A stretch of 48,511 bases of DNA from a virus, in IMG/VR virus record IMGVR_UViG_3300047384_000444, positions 1 through 48,511 of that record; one strand, given 5' to 3'. Under the pieces are notes generated by a model. The model searched no databases. It was not told the origin of the DNA and saw only the letters and a program-made list of their open reading frames with translations. Both the position numbers and the translations under genes were made by a program. Of this stretch, positions 20,979 to 28,522 are shown in pieces (positions within the stretch are counted from its first letter, which is position 1; each line of letters starts with the position of its first letter).

Positions 20979-22662
20979 GAAAGCCAAAGATGCAGAAATG
21001 CGCTTTGGTACCTGGGCGAAACAAACAATAGATCTTGTCTCGCCAAAAAACCTCATTGTGGTTGCCGGCCGTGGAACCGCAAAAACAAGTGATATTACTG
21101 CAGAGCGTTCCATGGACATCGTGCACGATATGCCCAGGGGTTATTCTGCTTTTGTGGCCAATACATACGATGATGCTGTGAGGAACATTGCACCTTCCAT
21201 GATTGAAGGATGGCTGAGAAAAGGCTGGAAAGAAGGATTGCATTTTGTGACTGATGAGCGGCCGCCAAAAAAATGGGATCAGCCTTATAAGCCCCCAATG
21301 ACCTACAAGCATACTATTTCTACGTTTACGGGCCATTTCTTTAACATAGGAAGTTTGGCGCAGCCTTCATCCCTTGCCGGTAACTCTTACCAGCATATGT
21401 TTGTGGATGAAGCCAAGAACTGTAACTTCGATAAGCTCAAGAAACTTTTCCCTGCCCTGCGTGGTGATTTTACAGTTTTCGGCCATTCTCCCTATTTCCT
21501 TGGGATGACCATTACAAGCGATATGCCCCGTGTTGGTGATGGGGAGCACGACTGGATCCTGAACTACGAAAAGGAAATGAACAAAGAGCGGGTCCTTGCT
21601 GCCCTGCAGGCAGGAATGGAGCTTAATCAGATCAAAATAAAATTGATCAAGGCAAGGAAGCAGCGTAACAAAGCAAGGATAAAAAGCCTCTGCAATCAAT
21701 ATGTAATGTGGTACGAGCTGTGGATACGATCGCGAATGGATCTTACCATGTTTTTTACCGTTTCCACTTTTGCAAATGCGGAGATCCTCCGGAAAGTGTA
21801 TTTTGAAAATGCGCTTCTTTCCATGGGTACCGAAGAATTTAAGAGTGCCATTCTTTCCCTCAAGGCAGAGCTCAGGGCCGGGGAAAAATTCTATCTAAAC
21901 CTGGGCGAACACCATTTTTATGATGATGGCCTTTTAATCGATTTTTACCAGGATAATTACAGGCTTACCGATACGATCGGAATTGGAAGCTCTCAGGGAC
22001 TCCGGTACATTCAACACAACAAAAAATTGGAATGTGGAATTGATTTCGGGAATCAATGTTCCATGGTCCTTGGACAGCCAAAGGGACGTTACTATTACCT
22101 TTTAAAGAATTTGCATACGTTGGCCCCACATTCCAGTAAAGAGCTGGCAAAACAGTTTATTGACTTTTTTAAAGGACATAAAACAAAAGTTCTCGATATG
22201 TATTACGATCGTTCCGGGAACCAAGGTAAAAGTGTAAAAAGAGACTGGGCTACAGAAATCAAGGATCATATCGAGAAATATAATGGATTTTCTACAGGTT
22301 GGACAGTAAACCTGAAGTCAAGGAACCAGGGAAACCTGACCCAGGAAGCAGAATATAATTTTGCCAAAAAGCTTTTAGGGGAATATTATCCGGGCCTTCC
22401 AAAAATGAAGATCGACAAATACCAGGCTAAACATTTGAAAAGTTCCCTGGAGCTTACCAAAACAAAAATGTCAAAGGACAGGAATGGATCCAGTAAGCTG
22501 GAGAAAGATAAAAGCTCAGAAAAAAACCTGCAGCTTAAGAATTTGCCGATGTTTTCCACAAACTTTTCGGATGCTTTTAAATACCTGATCATGCGGCCTG
22601 AATGGATTCGCCTGGCAGACAAGAAAACCGGTGGTACCCTTGTGGAACCGGAAGTGGTGTAA
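20956..22662 (+). CDS. terL: Terminase large subunit
   Basis: A 568-aa packaging motor. Walker A is at residues 37-44 (AGRGTAKT) and Walker B with the catalytic Glu at about 147-152 (HMFVDE). The C-terminal nuclease shows the acidic motifs CGIDFGNQCSMVLG and MYYDRSGN. It pumps DNA into the procapsid and cuts the concatemer. The start at 20956 overlaps the preceding gene by 23 bases, which is long but gives the only full N-terminus. A small RNA gene follows 13 bp after the stop. Confidence 0.92.
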   Translation: MRIPESLKKAKDAEMRFGTWAKQTIDLVSPKNLIVVAGRGTAKTSDITAERSMDIVHDMPRGYSAFVANTYDDAVRNIAPSMIEGWLRKGWKEGLHFVTDERPPKKWDQPYKPPMTYKHTISTFTGHFFNIGSLAQPSSLAGNSYQHMFVDEAKNCNFDKLKKLFPALRGDFTVFGHSPYFLGMTITSDMPRVGDGEHDWILNYEKEMNKERVLAALQAGMELNQIKIKLIKARKQRNKARIKSLCNQYVMWYELWIRSRMDLTMFFTVSTFANAEILRKVYFENALLSMGTEEFKSAILSLKAELRAGEKFYLNLGEHHFYDDGLLIDFYQDNYRLTDTIGIGSSQGLRYIQHNKKLECGIDFGNQCSMVLGQPKGRYYYLLKNLHTLAPHSSKELAKQFIDFFKGHKTKVLDMYYDRSGNQGKSVKRDWATEIKDHIEKYNGFSTGWTVNLKSRNQGNLTQEAEYNFAKKLLGEYYPGLPKMKIDKYQAKHLKSSLELTKTKMSKDRNGSSKLEKDKSSEKNLQLKNLPMFSTNFSDAFKYLIMRPEWIRLADKKTGGTLVEPEVV

Positions 22663-22674
22663 GTGGAATTTGGT

Positions 22675-22682
22675 TATATTTG
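22675..22682 (+). promoter_or_regulatory. Promoter of the tRNA-like small RNA
   Basis: An exact TATATTTG -7 element lies 13 bp after the terminase stop. Transcription would start near 22687, exactly at the beginning of the RNA's closing stem. No clear -33 TTTG is visible at the normal distance. Confidence 0.55.
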
Positions 22683-22685
22683 ATG

Positions 22686-22805
22686 AACTGGTAGCAACCT
22701 TGACGAAGGGAGTTATGTACGCTTAGGTAACAGCTGCAGCGTTGAAATACGGGGAGATGTAAGCGAGGTTCGAATCCTGCCTCCCAACTTGGCTACCAGT
22801 TTTTT
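22686..22805 (+). ncRNA. Stand-alone tRNA-like small RNA (Y RNA/YrlA-like)
   Basis: About 120 nt between a perfect -7 element and a six-T tract. The ends pair exactly: AACTGGTAGC (22686-22695) with GCTACCAGTT (22792-22801). Inside are GGGAG (22708-22712) with CTCCC (22781-22785), a D-arm-like hairpin GCT-TAGGTAAC-AGC (22721-22734), a competing CGCTTA/TAAGCG helix (22720-22725, 22760-22765) and a canonical T-arm, AGG-TTCGAAT-CCT (22766-22778). The anticodon arm is degenerate and no CCA end follows the inner stem, so it is not a normal tRNA. A long end-to-end stem plus a tRNA-like module is the plan of bacterial Y RNAs, also known from phages. Confidence 0.6.
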
Positions 22806-22821
22806 AAATCAAATTTTGACT

Positions 22822-23292
22822 ATGACTCGTGAAGCCGAAAACTTTTTAAGATCTCTGATAGAGCTGAATCCTTCTGTTATGTATGAATGGAAAGAGGAAC
22901 GGGGTAGAATAACTTCTGTAAAATTGAAAAGATCTGAATTATCTGAGAAGGAAATCGAGATGGCGATGTTCTTCAGTAAAAATGGTAGTCCTGAAATTGC
23001 CGTTGAATGGAGAGAGGAAGACGGCGGTCCCAGAGGATTATCATTTAATCATCTAATCATTGATGATTTTGTCGATGAAGCTCTTGAATTTGACGTTGAA
23101 GCCTTTAAGTACTTTCATGTAGCCAGGAAAAGTGGTCGTAATCCATGGGTCACCGGAACGGTAGGCCTCGAATTCATGTCCAAAAATGGACTTATACAAG
23201 AGCTTGTGATCGCTGAAAAGGAAGAAAACTACGAGAGGTGCGCAGAGATCCTGAAGTGCGCTGAATCTAATGGATGGGAACTAAAAAAATAG
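22822..23292 (+). CDS. Hypothetical protein with UVR-like C-terminus
   Basis: A 156-aa acidic protein from ATG 22822, after an AATCAAATTTT leader; the longer frame from 22789 would overlap the RNA terminator and is unlikely. The last 35 residues (LIQELVIAEKEENYERCAEI) resemble the UVR hairpin also found at the end of the 9313 gene product. The rest is unknown. The gene lies in the accessory island between terminase and portal. Confidence 0.55.
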   Translation: MTREAENFLRSLIELNPSVMYEWKEERGRITSVKLKRSELSEKEIEMAMFFSKNGSPEIAVEWREEDGGPRGLSFNHLIIDDFVDEALEFDVEAFKYFHVARKSGRNPWVTGTVGLEFMSKNGLIQELVIAEKEENYERCAEILKCAESNGWELKK

Positions 23293-23296
23293 CTTT

Positions 23297-23527
23297 ATGG
23301 CGGGAAAGCACATTTTATCAGAAAAAGAAGAGGCAGATCGTCTATATATGATGATGCGGGCGCAAATAGCTCCCTTTCATGACAAAAAATTTCTTCACAC
23401 TACAACAAAATCTGTTTGCGGGGAAGCTATCGATCTTGCCTCCAGGAATGGGGATTCTTCTTATTGGTATAGTGTAAAAATTGAACTGGGAAAAATACCG
23501 GATCCGGAAGGACGGGAAATTGGTTAA
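23297..23527 (+). CDS. Hypothetical protein
   Basis: A 76-aa protein starting four bases after the preceding stop. It is mixed helical with one cysteine and no recognised motif. Its TAA stop overlaps the stop of the convergent minus-strand gene within the four bases TTAA (23524-23527). Confidence 0.55.
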   Translation: MAGKHILSEKEEADRLYMMMRAQIAPFHDKKFLHTTTKSVCGEAIDLASRNGDSSYWYSVKIELGKIPDPEGREIG

Positions 23528-24045
23528 TTTTCGTCTAATCTAAAACGAATATAAGTACCTGCATCCTCGTATGCCAATATACCTTTATTCTTTCCCCAGG
23601 AAGGTCCATCAAAATCACCTCGAGCATATTTTAAACTTCCTTCACCTAATGAGACAGAAGCGAGTGGGTACCTTTCTTTTTCGTAAATGTTTTTAATCAG
23701 ATCCTCTCCTGTCACGATTAAGTCGTTGTTTGCATCATAAGCCCTCCAATGAATCAGTTTATCGAGTAGTTCTTTGGATTTATCCAAAGTTAAAAAGCCA
23801 AAAGGTTCATGATTTATGGTTCTTAGCAAATCGTAAGTTTCCGTTTTTTCGCTTATACCGAAGGTGTATTCTTCATTTAATCCCAGATCATGCGTGAAAT
23901 ACAATCTAAGGTGGAAGCCATCCTTATTCTCTAAAAGAGCTAGTTTACGATTATTCTTGAAAGCAAAAGGAAGATTTGGTTCAGTTGTATGTATTGTGTA
24001 TCCTTGATCTTCTGCTAATTCTTTAAGTCTTTCTAACAAAGTCAT
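23524..24045 (-). CDS. Hypothetical accessory protein
   Basis: A 173-aa acidic protein with an N-terminal helix (LLERLKELAEDQGYTIHTTE) and an alternating strand-rich body. It ends with aromatic and charged strands (YARGDFDGPSWGKNKGI). Its own minus-strand promoter is probably the TACTTTTA element at 24066-24073, since the upstream RadC operon terminates at 24087-24114. An AATCAAATTT leader precedes the ATG. No family recognised; a defence or conversion gene is possible given the cassette-like setting. Confidence 0.55.
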   Translation of the reverse strand: MTLLERLKELAEDQGYTIHTTEPNLPFAFKNNRKLALLENKDGFHLRLYFTHDLGLNEEYTFGISEKTETYDLLRTINHEPFGFLTLDKSKELLDKLIHWRAYDANNDLIVTGEDLIKNIYEKERYPLASVSLGEGSLKYARGDFDGPSWGKNKGILAYEDAGTYIRFRLDEN

Positions 24046-24065
24046 TTTTTGAAATTTGATTTCTG

Positions 24066-24090
24066 TAAAAGTAGAAATTCTTAAAACAAA
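24066..24090 (-). promoter_or_regulatory. Promoter of the 173-aa accessory gene
   Basis: On the minus strand, TACTTTTA (24073-24066) matches TAnnTTTG in seven of eight positions. A TTTG lies upstream (24090-24087) within the T-tract of the RadC operon terminator. One operon would end and the next begin within about 30 bp. Confidence 0.45.
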
Positions 24091-24114
24091 AAAGGCTTAC
24101 TGTGGTAAGTAAGC
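24087..24114 (-). terminator. Terminator of the RadC cassette (minus strand)
   Basis: Read on the minus strand, GCTTAC (24114-24109) pairs with GTAAGC (24100-24095) around an eight-base loop, and C plus six T follow (24094-24088 region). It ends the leftward RadC transcript. Confidence 0.75.
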
Positions 24115-24123
24115 TCCAAGCCC

Positions 24124-24144
24124 TCGCCCGAAGGGCGATTTTTT
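24124..24144 (+). terminator. Plus-strand terminator facing the cassette
   Basis: TCGCCC (24124-24129) pairs with GGGCGA (24133-24138) around GAA, followed by six T. It would stop rightward read-through coming from the terminase side before it enters the minus-strand RadC operon. Confidence 0.75.
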
Positions 24145-24180
24145 GAAAAAACCGCCACATTCGGAAATCGAAATGTAATT

Positions 24181-24660
24181 TTAAAATTCGCCTTCGTCGG
24201 CGAAGCTGTAATAACTTTCTGAAGTTATTATAAGATGGTCCAAGAGTTTTATATCCAGCGTTTCAGATGCTTTTTTCGTTTTCGCTGTTATATTCTTGTC
24301 AGCCTGTGAAGGTCTAAGGGTTCCGCTCGGGTGGTTGTGGAACATAATAAAAGCCGTTGCATTCGCTTTGATAAGGTTCTGGAACATTATGCGAATATCT
24401 ACCACCGTACCTGTAATGCCTCCCTGTGATATTTTAGAAACCCCTAAAACCTGATTGCTATTATTAAGCATCATAATGTACATACATTCGTGGTGCTCAA
24501 TGTGGTCTTTTGCTATTTCCCTTGCAATTAAAAAAGCACAATGAGATGAGCCGATTTTGTTCCGGTCTGCGGTGTGTGTTCCTGCTTTGTAGGATATAGA
24601 TACTTCCGCAATTTCAAAAAGTGACTGAGTTTTTTCCATTTCCAAAAAATTAAAATTCAT
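24181..24660 (-). CDS. RadC-like JAB-domain protein
   Basis: A 159-aa protein of the RadC/JAB (MPN-like) fold. The metal-site motif HNHPSG followed by PSQAD is at about residues 106-120, with the upstream conserved stretch MMLNNSNQVLGVSKISQGG. It is shorter than chromosomal RadC and lacks the N-terminal helix-hairpin-helix. Such short versions are common on mobile elements of Bacteroidota. The old repair role of RadC is doubtful and the activity unknown. The start at 24660 overlaps the upstream gene; ATG 24639 (MEKTQSLFEIAE) is an alternative. Confidence 0.85.
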   Translation of the reverse strand: MNFNFLEMEKTQSLFEIAEVSISYKAGTHTADRNKIGSSHCAFLIAREIAKDHIEHHECMYIMMLNNSNQVLGVSKISQGGITGTVVDIRIMFQNLIKANATAFIMFHNHPSGTLRPSQADKNITAKTKKASETLDIKLLDHLIITSESYYSFADEGEF

Positions 24661-24871
24661 ATTCTAGAAAGTCGCTTTCTGTGCGGTACTCTTCAATAAA
24701 CATTTGCGCTACTGCTTGCGCCTGGTTAAATGCCCTTTTCGCTCTGTACTTGAAAAGTTCATAATCTCGGTAATTGAAAACCTTAGAAAGTCCGTGATTG
24801 TGTAGGATTAATTTTACTTGCTCACTAGTCTTTAATGATTTACTTTTGCCTGTGTTAGGTTGTTTAGTCAT
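24650..24871 (-). CDS. Hypothetical protein of the RadC cassette
   Basis: A 73-aa basic helical protein (SEQVKLILHNHGLSKVFNYR) encoded just upstream of RadC and overlapping it. An AATCAAATTT leader precedes the ATG (plus-strand positions 24881-24890). Small partner proteins like this travel with mobile-element RadC genes. Function unknown. Confidence 0.55.
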   Translation of the reverse strand: MTKQPNTGKSKSLKTSEQVKLILHNHGLSKVFNYRDYELFKYRAKRAFNQAQAVAQMFIEEYRTESDFLEYEF

Positions 24872-24891
24872 AGCCTTACGAAATTTGATTT

Positions 24892-24934
24892 AATACCCCT
24901 TTACCGTGCGAGGTTCAGGGGTATTTTTGTTTTT
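24892..24934 (+). terminator. Plus-strand terminator-like hairpin between cassette genes
   Basis: AATACCCC (24892-24899) and GGGGTATT (24918-24925) pair exactly, with an inner ACC/GGT pair, and TTTGTTTTT follows on the plus strand. It lies between two minus-strand genes, so it either stops antisense RNA or acts as an intercistronic structure in the leftward message. Confidence 0.6.
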
Positions 24935-24936
24935 AA

Positions 24937-25320
24937 TTAGATTTGAAATTGTACGATTTCTTTTCCTGTCTGGTCTTTAAGCTCCCTTAGTTCCTGCTCT
25001 ACAAATCCCAGAAGCTTTCCTATAGTTACAGGATTGCTAATGGTAAAATGGTAGTCACTGTTAGAAGAAAATTCCATTTTTGAAATTGTTCCGTCATTAC
25101 TGGCGTTGTAGTTTACCAGTTCATCCAGTTTCCTGTCTATCTTCTGCTTTTTCTCCGCAAGCCTGTTAAGGGTTTCCAGTTTTTTAATTCTGTCGTCTGC
25201 GGATGGGTTCAGGATAGAAACAACTTTTTCAGTTGCTTTTTTCACTTCTGCGCTTTTTAGATCCTGCGCTTTTTCTGTTTTTGCAGTTTCTTTTTTTACT
25301 GCTGTCTTTGTGTTACTCAT
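24937..25320 (-). CDS. Coiled-coil accessory protein
   Basis: A 127-aa protein, first gene of the leftward cassette. Residues 3-40 are a lysine, alanine and glutamate-rich segment, 45-75 a coiled coil (RIKKLETLNRLAEKKQKIDR), and the C-terminal part ends in a second helix (LLGFVEQELRELKDQTGK). Proteins with this plan are frequent on Bacteroidota plasmids and integrative elements, but I know no function. A TATGTTTA promoter element lies 22 bp upstream. Confidence 0.6.
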   Translation of the reverse strand: MSNTKTAVKKETAKTEKAQDLKSAEVKKATEKVVSILNPSADDRIKKLETLNRLAEKKQKIDRKLDELVNYNASNDGTISKMEFSSNSDYHFTISNPVTIGKLLGFVEQELRELKDQTGKEIVQFQI

Positions 25321-25341
25321 AACGTATGAAATTTGATTTGT

Positions 25342-25349
25342 TAAACATA
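25342..25349 (-). promoter_or_regulatory. Promoter of the leftward accessory cassette
   Basis: TATGTTTA on the minus strand (25349-25342) matches the -7 consensus in seven of eight positions. It lies upstream of the coiled-coil gene and its AATCAAATTT leader. Confidence 0.5.
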
Positions 25350-25380
25350 CTCTAATATACGAAAAAGTAAATTAATAATC

Positions 25381-25797
25381 GACATTTTAGCCTGATTTTT
25401 AGCAGGTTAACCTTAAAAAAACCATCTTTTTTGACCTCCAGACAGAAAAAAAAGACCTCAAAACGGCATCCGTTAAAAACCTAAAAAATTAAAACCCTGT
25501 AAATCAGTCTTCAATCCCTTTGCAATGAAATTGCAAAAGGGATTGAGAGACGATTGACCCCGTCCCGCTCTCTCCCGTCTGGGCAATTGCGAGGGAGTGA
25601 AAAAATGAGAGATATGACCCCTCGACCCCTGCCCAGCGCCCTGCCTGTGGGTGTTTTGCGGTCATTTACAGGTGTTTAAATACCATTTGATGCCCCGTGT
25701 CCATACAGGGGTTCCTTGCTTAGATGGCCTTATATGCCCTCCTATGGCCTGCCCAACCAATAGGCTGCAACCGCCTGTGTTTACAGGGGGTTTCGAC
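25381..25797. other. Gene-free region with several hairpins between accessory cassette and portal operon
   Basis: No convincing gene lies in these 417 bp. The largest structure is a 15-bp stem with one bulge, CAATCCCTTTGCAAT against ATTGCAAAAGGGATTG (25512-25545), with a GAA loop and no T-tract. Three CCTGT/ACAGG-type hairpins follow (from 25644, near 25700 and at 25774), and the sequence becomes rich in C on the plus strand. ATGGCCT occurs twice (25723-25760). It could hold an RNA, a packaging site or an insertion scar; nothing decides between these. Confidence 0.5.
25769..25793 (+). terminator. Terminator before the portal operon
   Basis: AACC-G-CCTGT (25769-25778) pairs with ACAGG-G-GGTT (25783-25792) over a GTTT loop, with one G-G mismatch. 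Three T follow, so it is a modest terminator. It ends five bases before late promoter 4, matching the terminator-promoter pattern seen at 16679, 38336 and 10606. Confidence 0.6.
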
Positions 25798-25833
25798 TGT
25801 CACACCTTCAACCACTTGCTATCCCTACACTTG
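25798..25833 (+). promoter_or_regulatory. Late promoter 4 (portal operon), probably leaderless
   Basis: TGTCACACCTT (25798-25808), 17 bp, then TACACTTG (25826-25833). The ATG of the first gene is at 25838, only four bases after the -7 element, so the message would have almost no leader. Confidence 0.7.
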
Positions 25834-25837
25834 TAAC

Positions 25838-26125
25838 ATGAACGCAACCACTAGAACCAGTCAGCTCTATGCAGTCCTTAAAAGGATGAGGGAACTAACC
25901 AAAGCAGGTGTTCCCTTTGATATAGAGTTCATCTCGTACCAGGAAACCGCAGGTATAACCGAAGGGTTGAAGTCGGCGTCCGGAATTCAGTTAAGAACCG
26001 GAATGAGCAAAGCATACAGTGATAAGGCAGATGTACTCATAGGCTATGTAAAAGACGGCAAGAACCGGTGGTTCAATCTTCCCCTACTAATCAAGTTTAA
26101 TAACAAGTACATCCATGAATATTGA
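25838..26125 (+). CDS. Hypothetical protein upstream of portal
   Basis: A 95-aa protein from ATG 25838. The N-terminal half is helical (TSQLYAVLKRMRELTKAGVP), the rest strand-rich (GIQLRTGMSKAYSDKADVLIG). It overlaps the portal gene by 11 bases. It is first in the portal operon, and its message may be leaderless. Possibly a small connector or head-completion factor; no family recognised. Confidence 0.6.
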   Translation: MNATTRTSQLYAVLKRMRELTKAGVPFDIEFISYQETAGITEGLKSASGIQLRTGMSKAYSDKADVLIGYVKDGKNRWFNLPLLIKFNNKYIHEY

Positions 26126-27491
26126 ATTCTACGGGCAGAATGCCCTTGTCGAGGCAGATGATAATGTCTTCTCCTTTGAAGTAGCAGAGAATCCCCGGGA
26201 TCTGCATGAAAGCAGGTCGAAGGATAACGATTCCCTTGACTGGAGTAATACCGTAAACAATTATCATATCGATGATTGGGGAATACTTCCATTTGGTAGT
26301 AACAATGATCTTCCTAAGGTGATTAAGAATGTGGTACAGAATAACTCCAAGGTACCCGGGATCATGAAAAAGAAGAACGGTATGTTGTGGGGGAAAGGCC
26401 CCAAGCTATACAAGGAAGAGTTTAATGAGAAAAATGAACTGGTGCGAAAGTGGCAGGATGACGGTGAAGTACAGGATTGGCTTGACAGTTGGGATGCTGA
26501 GTCGTATTTGTATAAGTGTAATACAGATGTTACCCACATCGAAGGCGCCTTCACTAAATTCTACCGGAGTAAAGGTGGTCGATTCGGCCAGGGAAAGATT
26601 GCTAAGCTGGAGCATGTGTCCTCAGAGAAAGCTCGCCTGGCCTATAAGCTAGCAAGTAATCGTCCGGATCCGACCCATGTGATCATTAATGACTGGTTCC
26701 TTACTCACCTGGATCATTTAACGAACTTTAAAGTCTACCCAAAATTCGACTTCAGCAAACCATTTGAGCATCCCAATAGCATTTACTATTCCAACATGTA
26801 CAGCTTCTGTACGGACTATTATACGGTCCCGGATATCTATGGTTCCCTGGAATGGATAAGAAGATCCACAGCTGTCCCACTTATACTCAAGGCGCTTTCC
26901 AAGAATTCCATTAATGCCAAGTATCACATCACTTCCCCTCAAAGCTTTTGGGATAAAGTGGAGGACCAACTTAAACAACAGTGTACTGATAAAAACAAAG
27001 ATTATAAGCCTTCAATGCTGACAGAATACAGAACTAAATTCCTCCGGAAGATTTCCAATGTTCTTTCTGGTGAAATCCAAAGCGGAAAGTACTGGCATAC
27101 TGTAAAAACAATGAATGTGGATGGATCCAATATCATTGAAGAAGGTTGGGAAATCAAACCAATTGACCAGAACATAAAGGAATTTGTAGAAACTCAGATT
27201 AAAATCGGGGAAACTGCAGATCAATTTGCGTCTGCCAGTGTTGGGGTGCATACCTCCATAGGTGGTACCGGAACCGCAGGAAGATCAGATTCGGGAAGTG
27301 AGCAGCTTTATGCGCTCCAAAATTATATGCTTACGGGAGTGGATATCCCTGAAATGATAGTGATGAAGCCTCTTAACTACGCTCTCAAAGCGAATTTTCC
27401 GAAGAAAAAATTAAAGATTGGCTTCTATCGTATGCCTGCTCAACGTGAGGAGGACAAAAGCGAAAATGACCGACTCAAAAAACAAAATTAG
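26115..27491 (+). CDS. Portal protein
   Basis: A 458-aa protein with the general plan of Bacteroidota phage portals: an N-terminal segment with DWGILPFGSNNDLPKVI, a central part rich in aromatics and in helices typical of the portal stem and wing (SLEWIRRSTAVPLILKALSK), and a C-terminal helical region ending in charged residues. It would form the ring at the head vertex through which terminase pumps DNA. In most phages it lies next to terminase; here 3.2 kb of accessory genes separate the two. The call rests on length, order and general shape. Confidence 0.7.
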   Translation: MNIEFYGQNALVEADDNVFSFEVAENPRDLHESRSKDNDSLDWSNTVNNYHIDDWGILPFGSNNDLPKVIKNVVQNNSKVPGIMKKKNGMLWGKGPKLYKEEFNEKNELVRKWQDDGEVQDWLDSWDAESYLYKCNTDVTHIEGAFTKFYRSKGGRFGQGKIAKLEHVSSEKARLAYKLASNRPDPTHVIINDWFLTHLDHLTNFKVYPKFDFSKPFEHPNSIYYSNMYSFCTDYYTVPDIYGSLEWIRRSTAVPLILKALSKNSINAKYHITSPQSFWDKVEDQLKQQCTDKNKDYKPSMLTEYRTKFLRKISNVLSGEIQSGKYWHTVKTMNVDGSNIIEEGWEIKPIDQNIKEFVETQIKIGETADQFASASVGVHTSIGGTGTAGRSDSGSEQLYALQNYMLTGVDIPEMIVMKPLNYALKANFPKKKLKIGFYRMPAQREEDKSENDRLKKQN

Positions 27492-27493
27492 CC

Positions 27494-28504
27494 ATGAAAT
27501 TACTTTTCAAAGAAGGCGCTGAAGAGATCAAGGAACTACTGGGTTTTGTGGATGCTGATTTCGATAATGACAAAATCAAAAGTCAGTTGTACACTGCCAC
27601 TCGGGAATTAAAAAAACTGATAGGTTCTGAAGCCTATGACTATTTCTATTCTCTATACACCAAACCAGCTGAAGAGGAAGTCGGGGCAATCACCGAGGAG
27701 GAAGCATACCTCCTTTACAACGCCAGGTATCCTATTGCTCTGGATGCCGTTAGAAATTATGCTCCTTTAGGGGATGTGAACTTCACCCCAAACGGGCGAA
27801 AGATGCGAAATGAAAATAACCAGACTGCGGCGTGGGAATGGATGATTAACCGAAGCGATGAATCCCTGGAGAAACACTTCTACAAGTCTATAGATACATT
27901 GCTGGAGGTTTTGGATGAGATCAATCCCATTTTTAAACCAACTGACGGGGATACGCCTGCAGTAAAGTGGAAAGATACTGAAGCTTACCAGAAAACGCAC
28001 AGGCTTTACGTGCGCAGCACAGCCGATTTTGATGATTATTTCCCTATCAGTTCACGTCTTCTTTTATTGAAGCTGCAACCTGGGCTTTCACAATGTGAGC
28101 GCATTAATATCGTGCCCAGGATTGGAAAAGAAAGAAATAAAGAACTGAAAGCAGCTCTTCTGAAACCAAATTCAGAGGTCGATGAGGACTTACTTGAGCT
28201 TATAAAAGAAGCGTGCGTATACTATGCGTTAGCATGGGCAGTACGCAGGCTTCGGGTGTCGCTCTTGCCGGAAGGTATTTTGCAGCGTTACCACGGGGAA
28301 CGGGTTAACTCTAGGAATTCCAAAGTTCCGGAGAAAATGGAGGCCGAATTGACCGCCCAAACATTCGAAGCTGACGCGGAAAAAGTCCTGACGGCTATCG
28401 AGAGCTACATCACTGCCCTTAATTCAATAGGGGAACCAACTTCAGAGTTCAGTACAGATCCTGACTTTGAATTTGGTGATGATGACAATTTTGTATCAAT
28501 GTAA
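27494..28504 (+). CDS. Head-tail connector-like protein (DUF6712-like)
   Basis: A 336-aa mainly helical protein starting three bases after the portal stop. The beginning (KLLFKEGAEEIKELLGFVDA) and the repeated helices with LIGSEAYDYF and YALAWAVRRLRVSLLPEG resemble a Bacteroidota phage family that I recall as DUF6712, placed where head-tail adaptors sit. It ends in an acidic tail. The family name is from memory and not checked. Confidence 0.6.
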   Translation: MKLLFKEGAEEIKELLGFVDADFDNDKIKSQLYTATRELKKLIGSEAYDYFYSLYTKPAEEEVGAITEEEAYLLYNARYPIALDAVRNYAPLGDVNFTPNGRKMRNENNQTAAWEWMINRSDESLEKHFYKSIDTLLEVLDEINPIFKPTDGDTPAVKWKDTEAYQKTHRLYVRSTADFDDYFPISSRLLLLKLQPGLSQCERINIVPRIGKERNKELKAALLKPNSEVDEDLLELIKEACVYYALAWAVRRLRVSLLPEGILQRYHGERVNSRNSKVPEKMEAELTAQTFEADAEKVLTAIESYITALNSIGEPTSEFSTDPDFEFGDDDNFVSM

Positions 28505-28522
28505 CACCAATATCAACACACA

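Noticed and set aside
22708-22786. A normal tRNA gene around the TTCGAAT T-arm
   Set aside because: The acceptor stem has a mismatch, the D-stem is only three pairs and displaced, the anticodon stem has three pairs and no CCA follows. The outer 10-bp stem and T-tract fit a tRNA-like small RNA better.
25512-25545. Intrinsic terminator from the 15-bp stem
   Set aside because: No T-tract follows directly on either strand, so it is listed only as a hairpin in the gene-free region.
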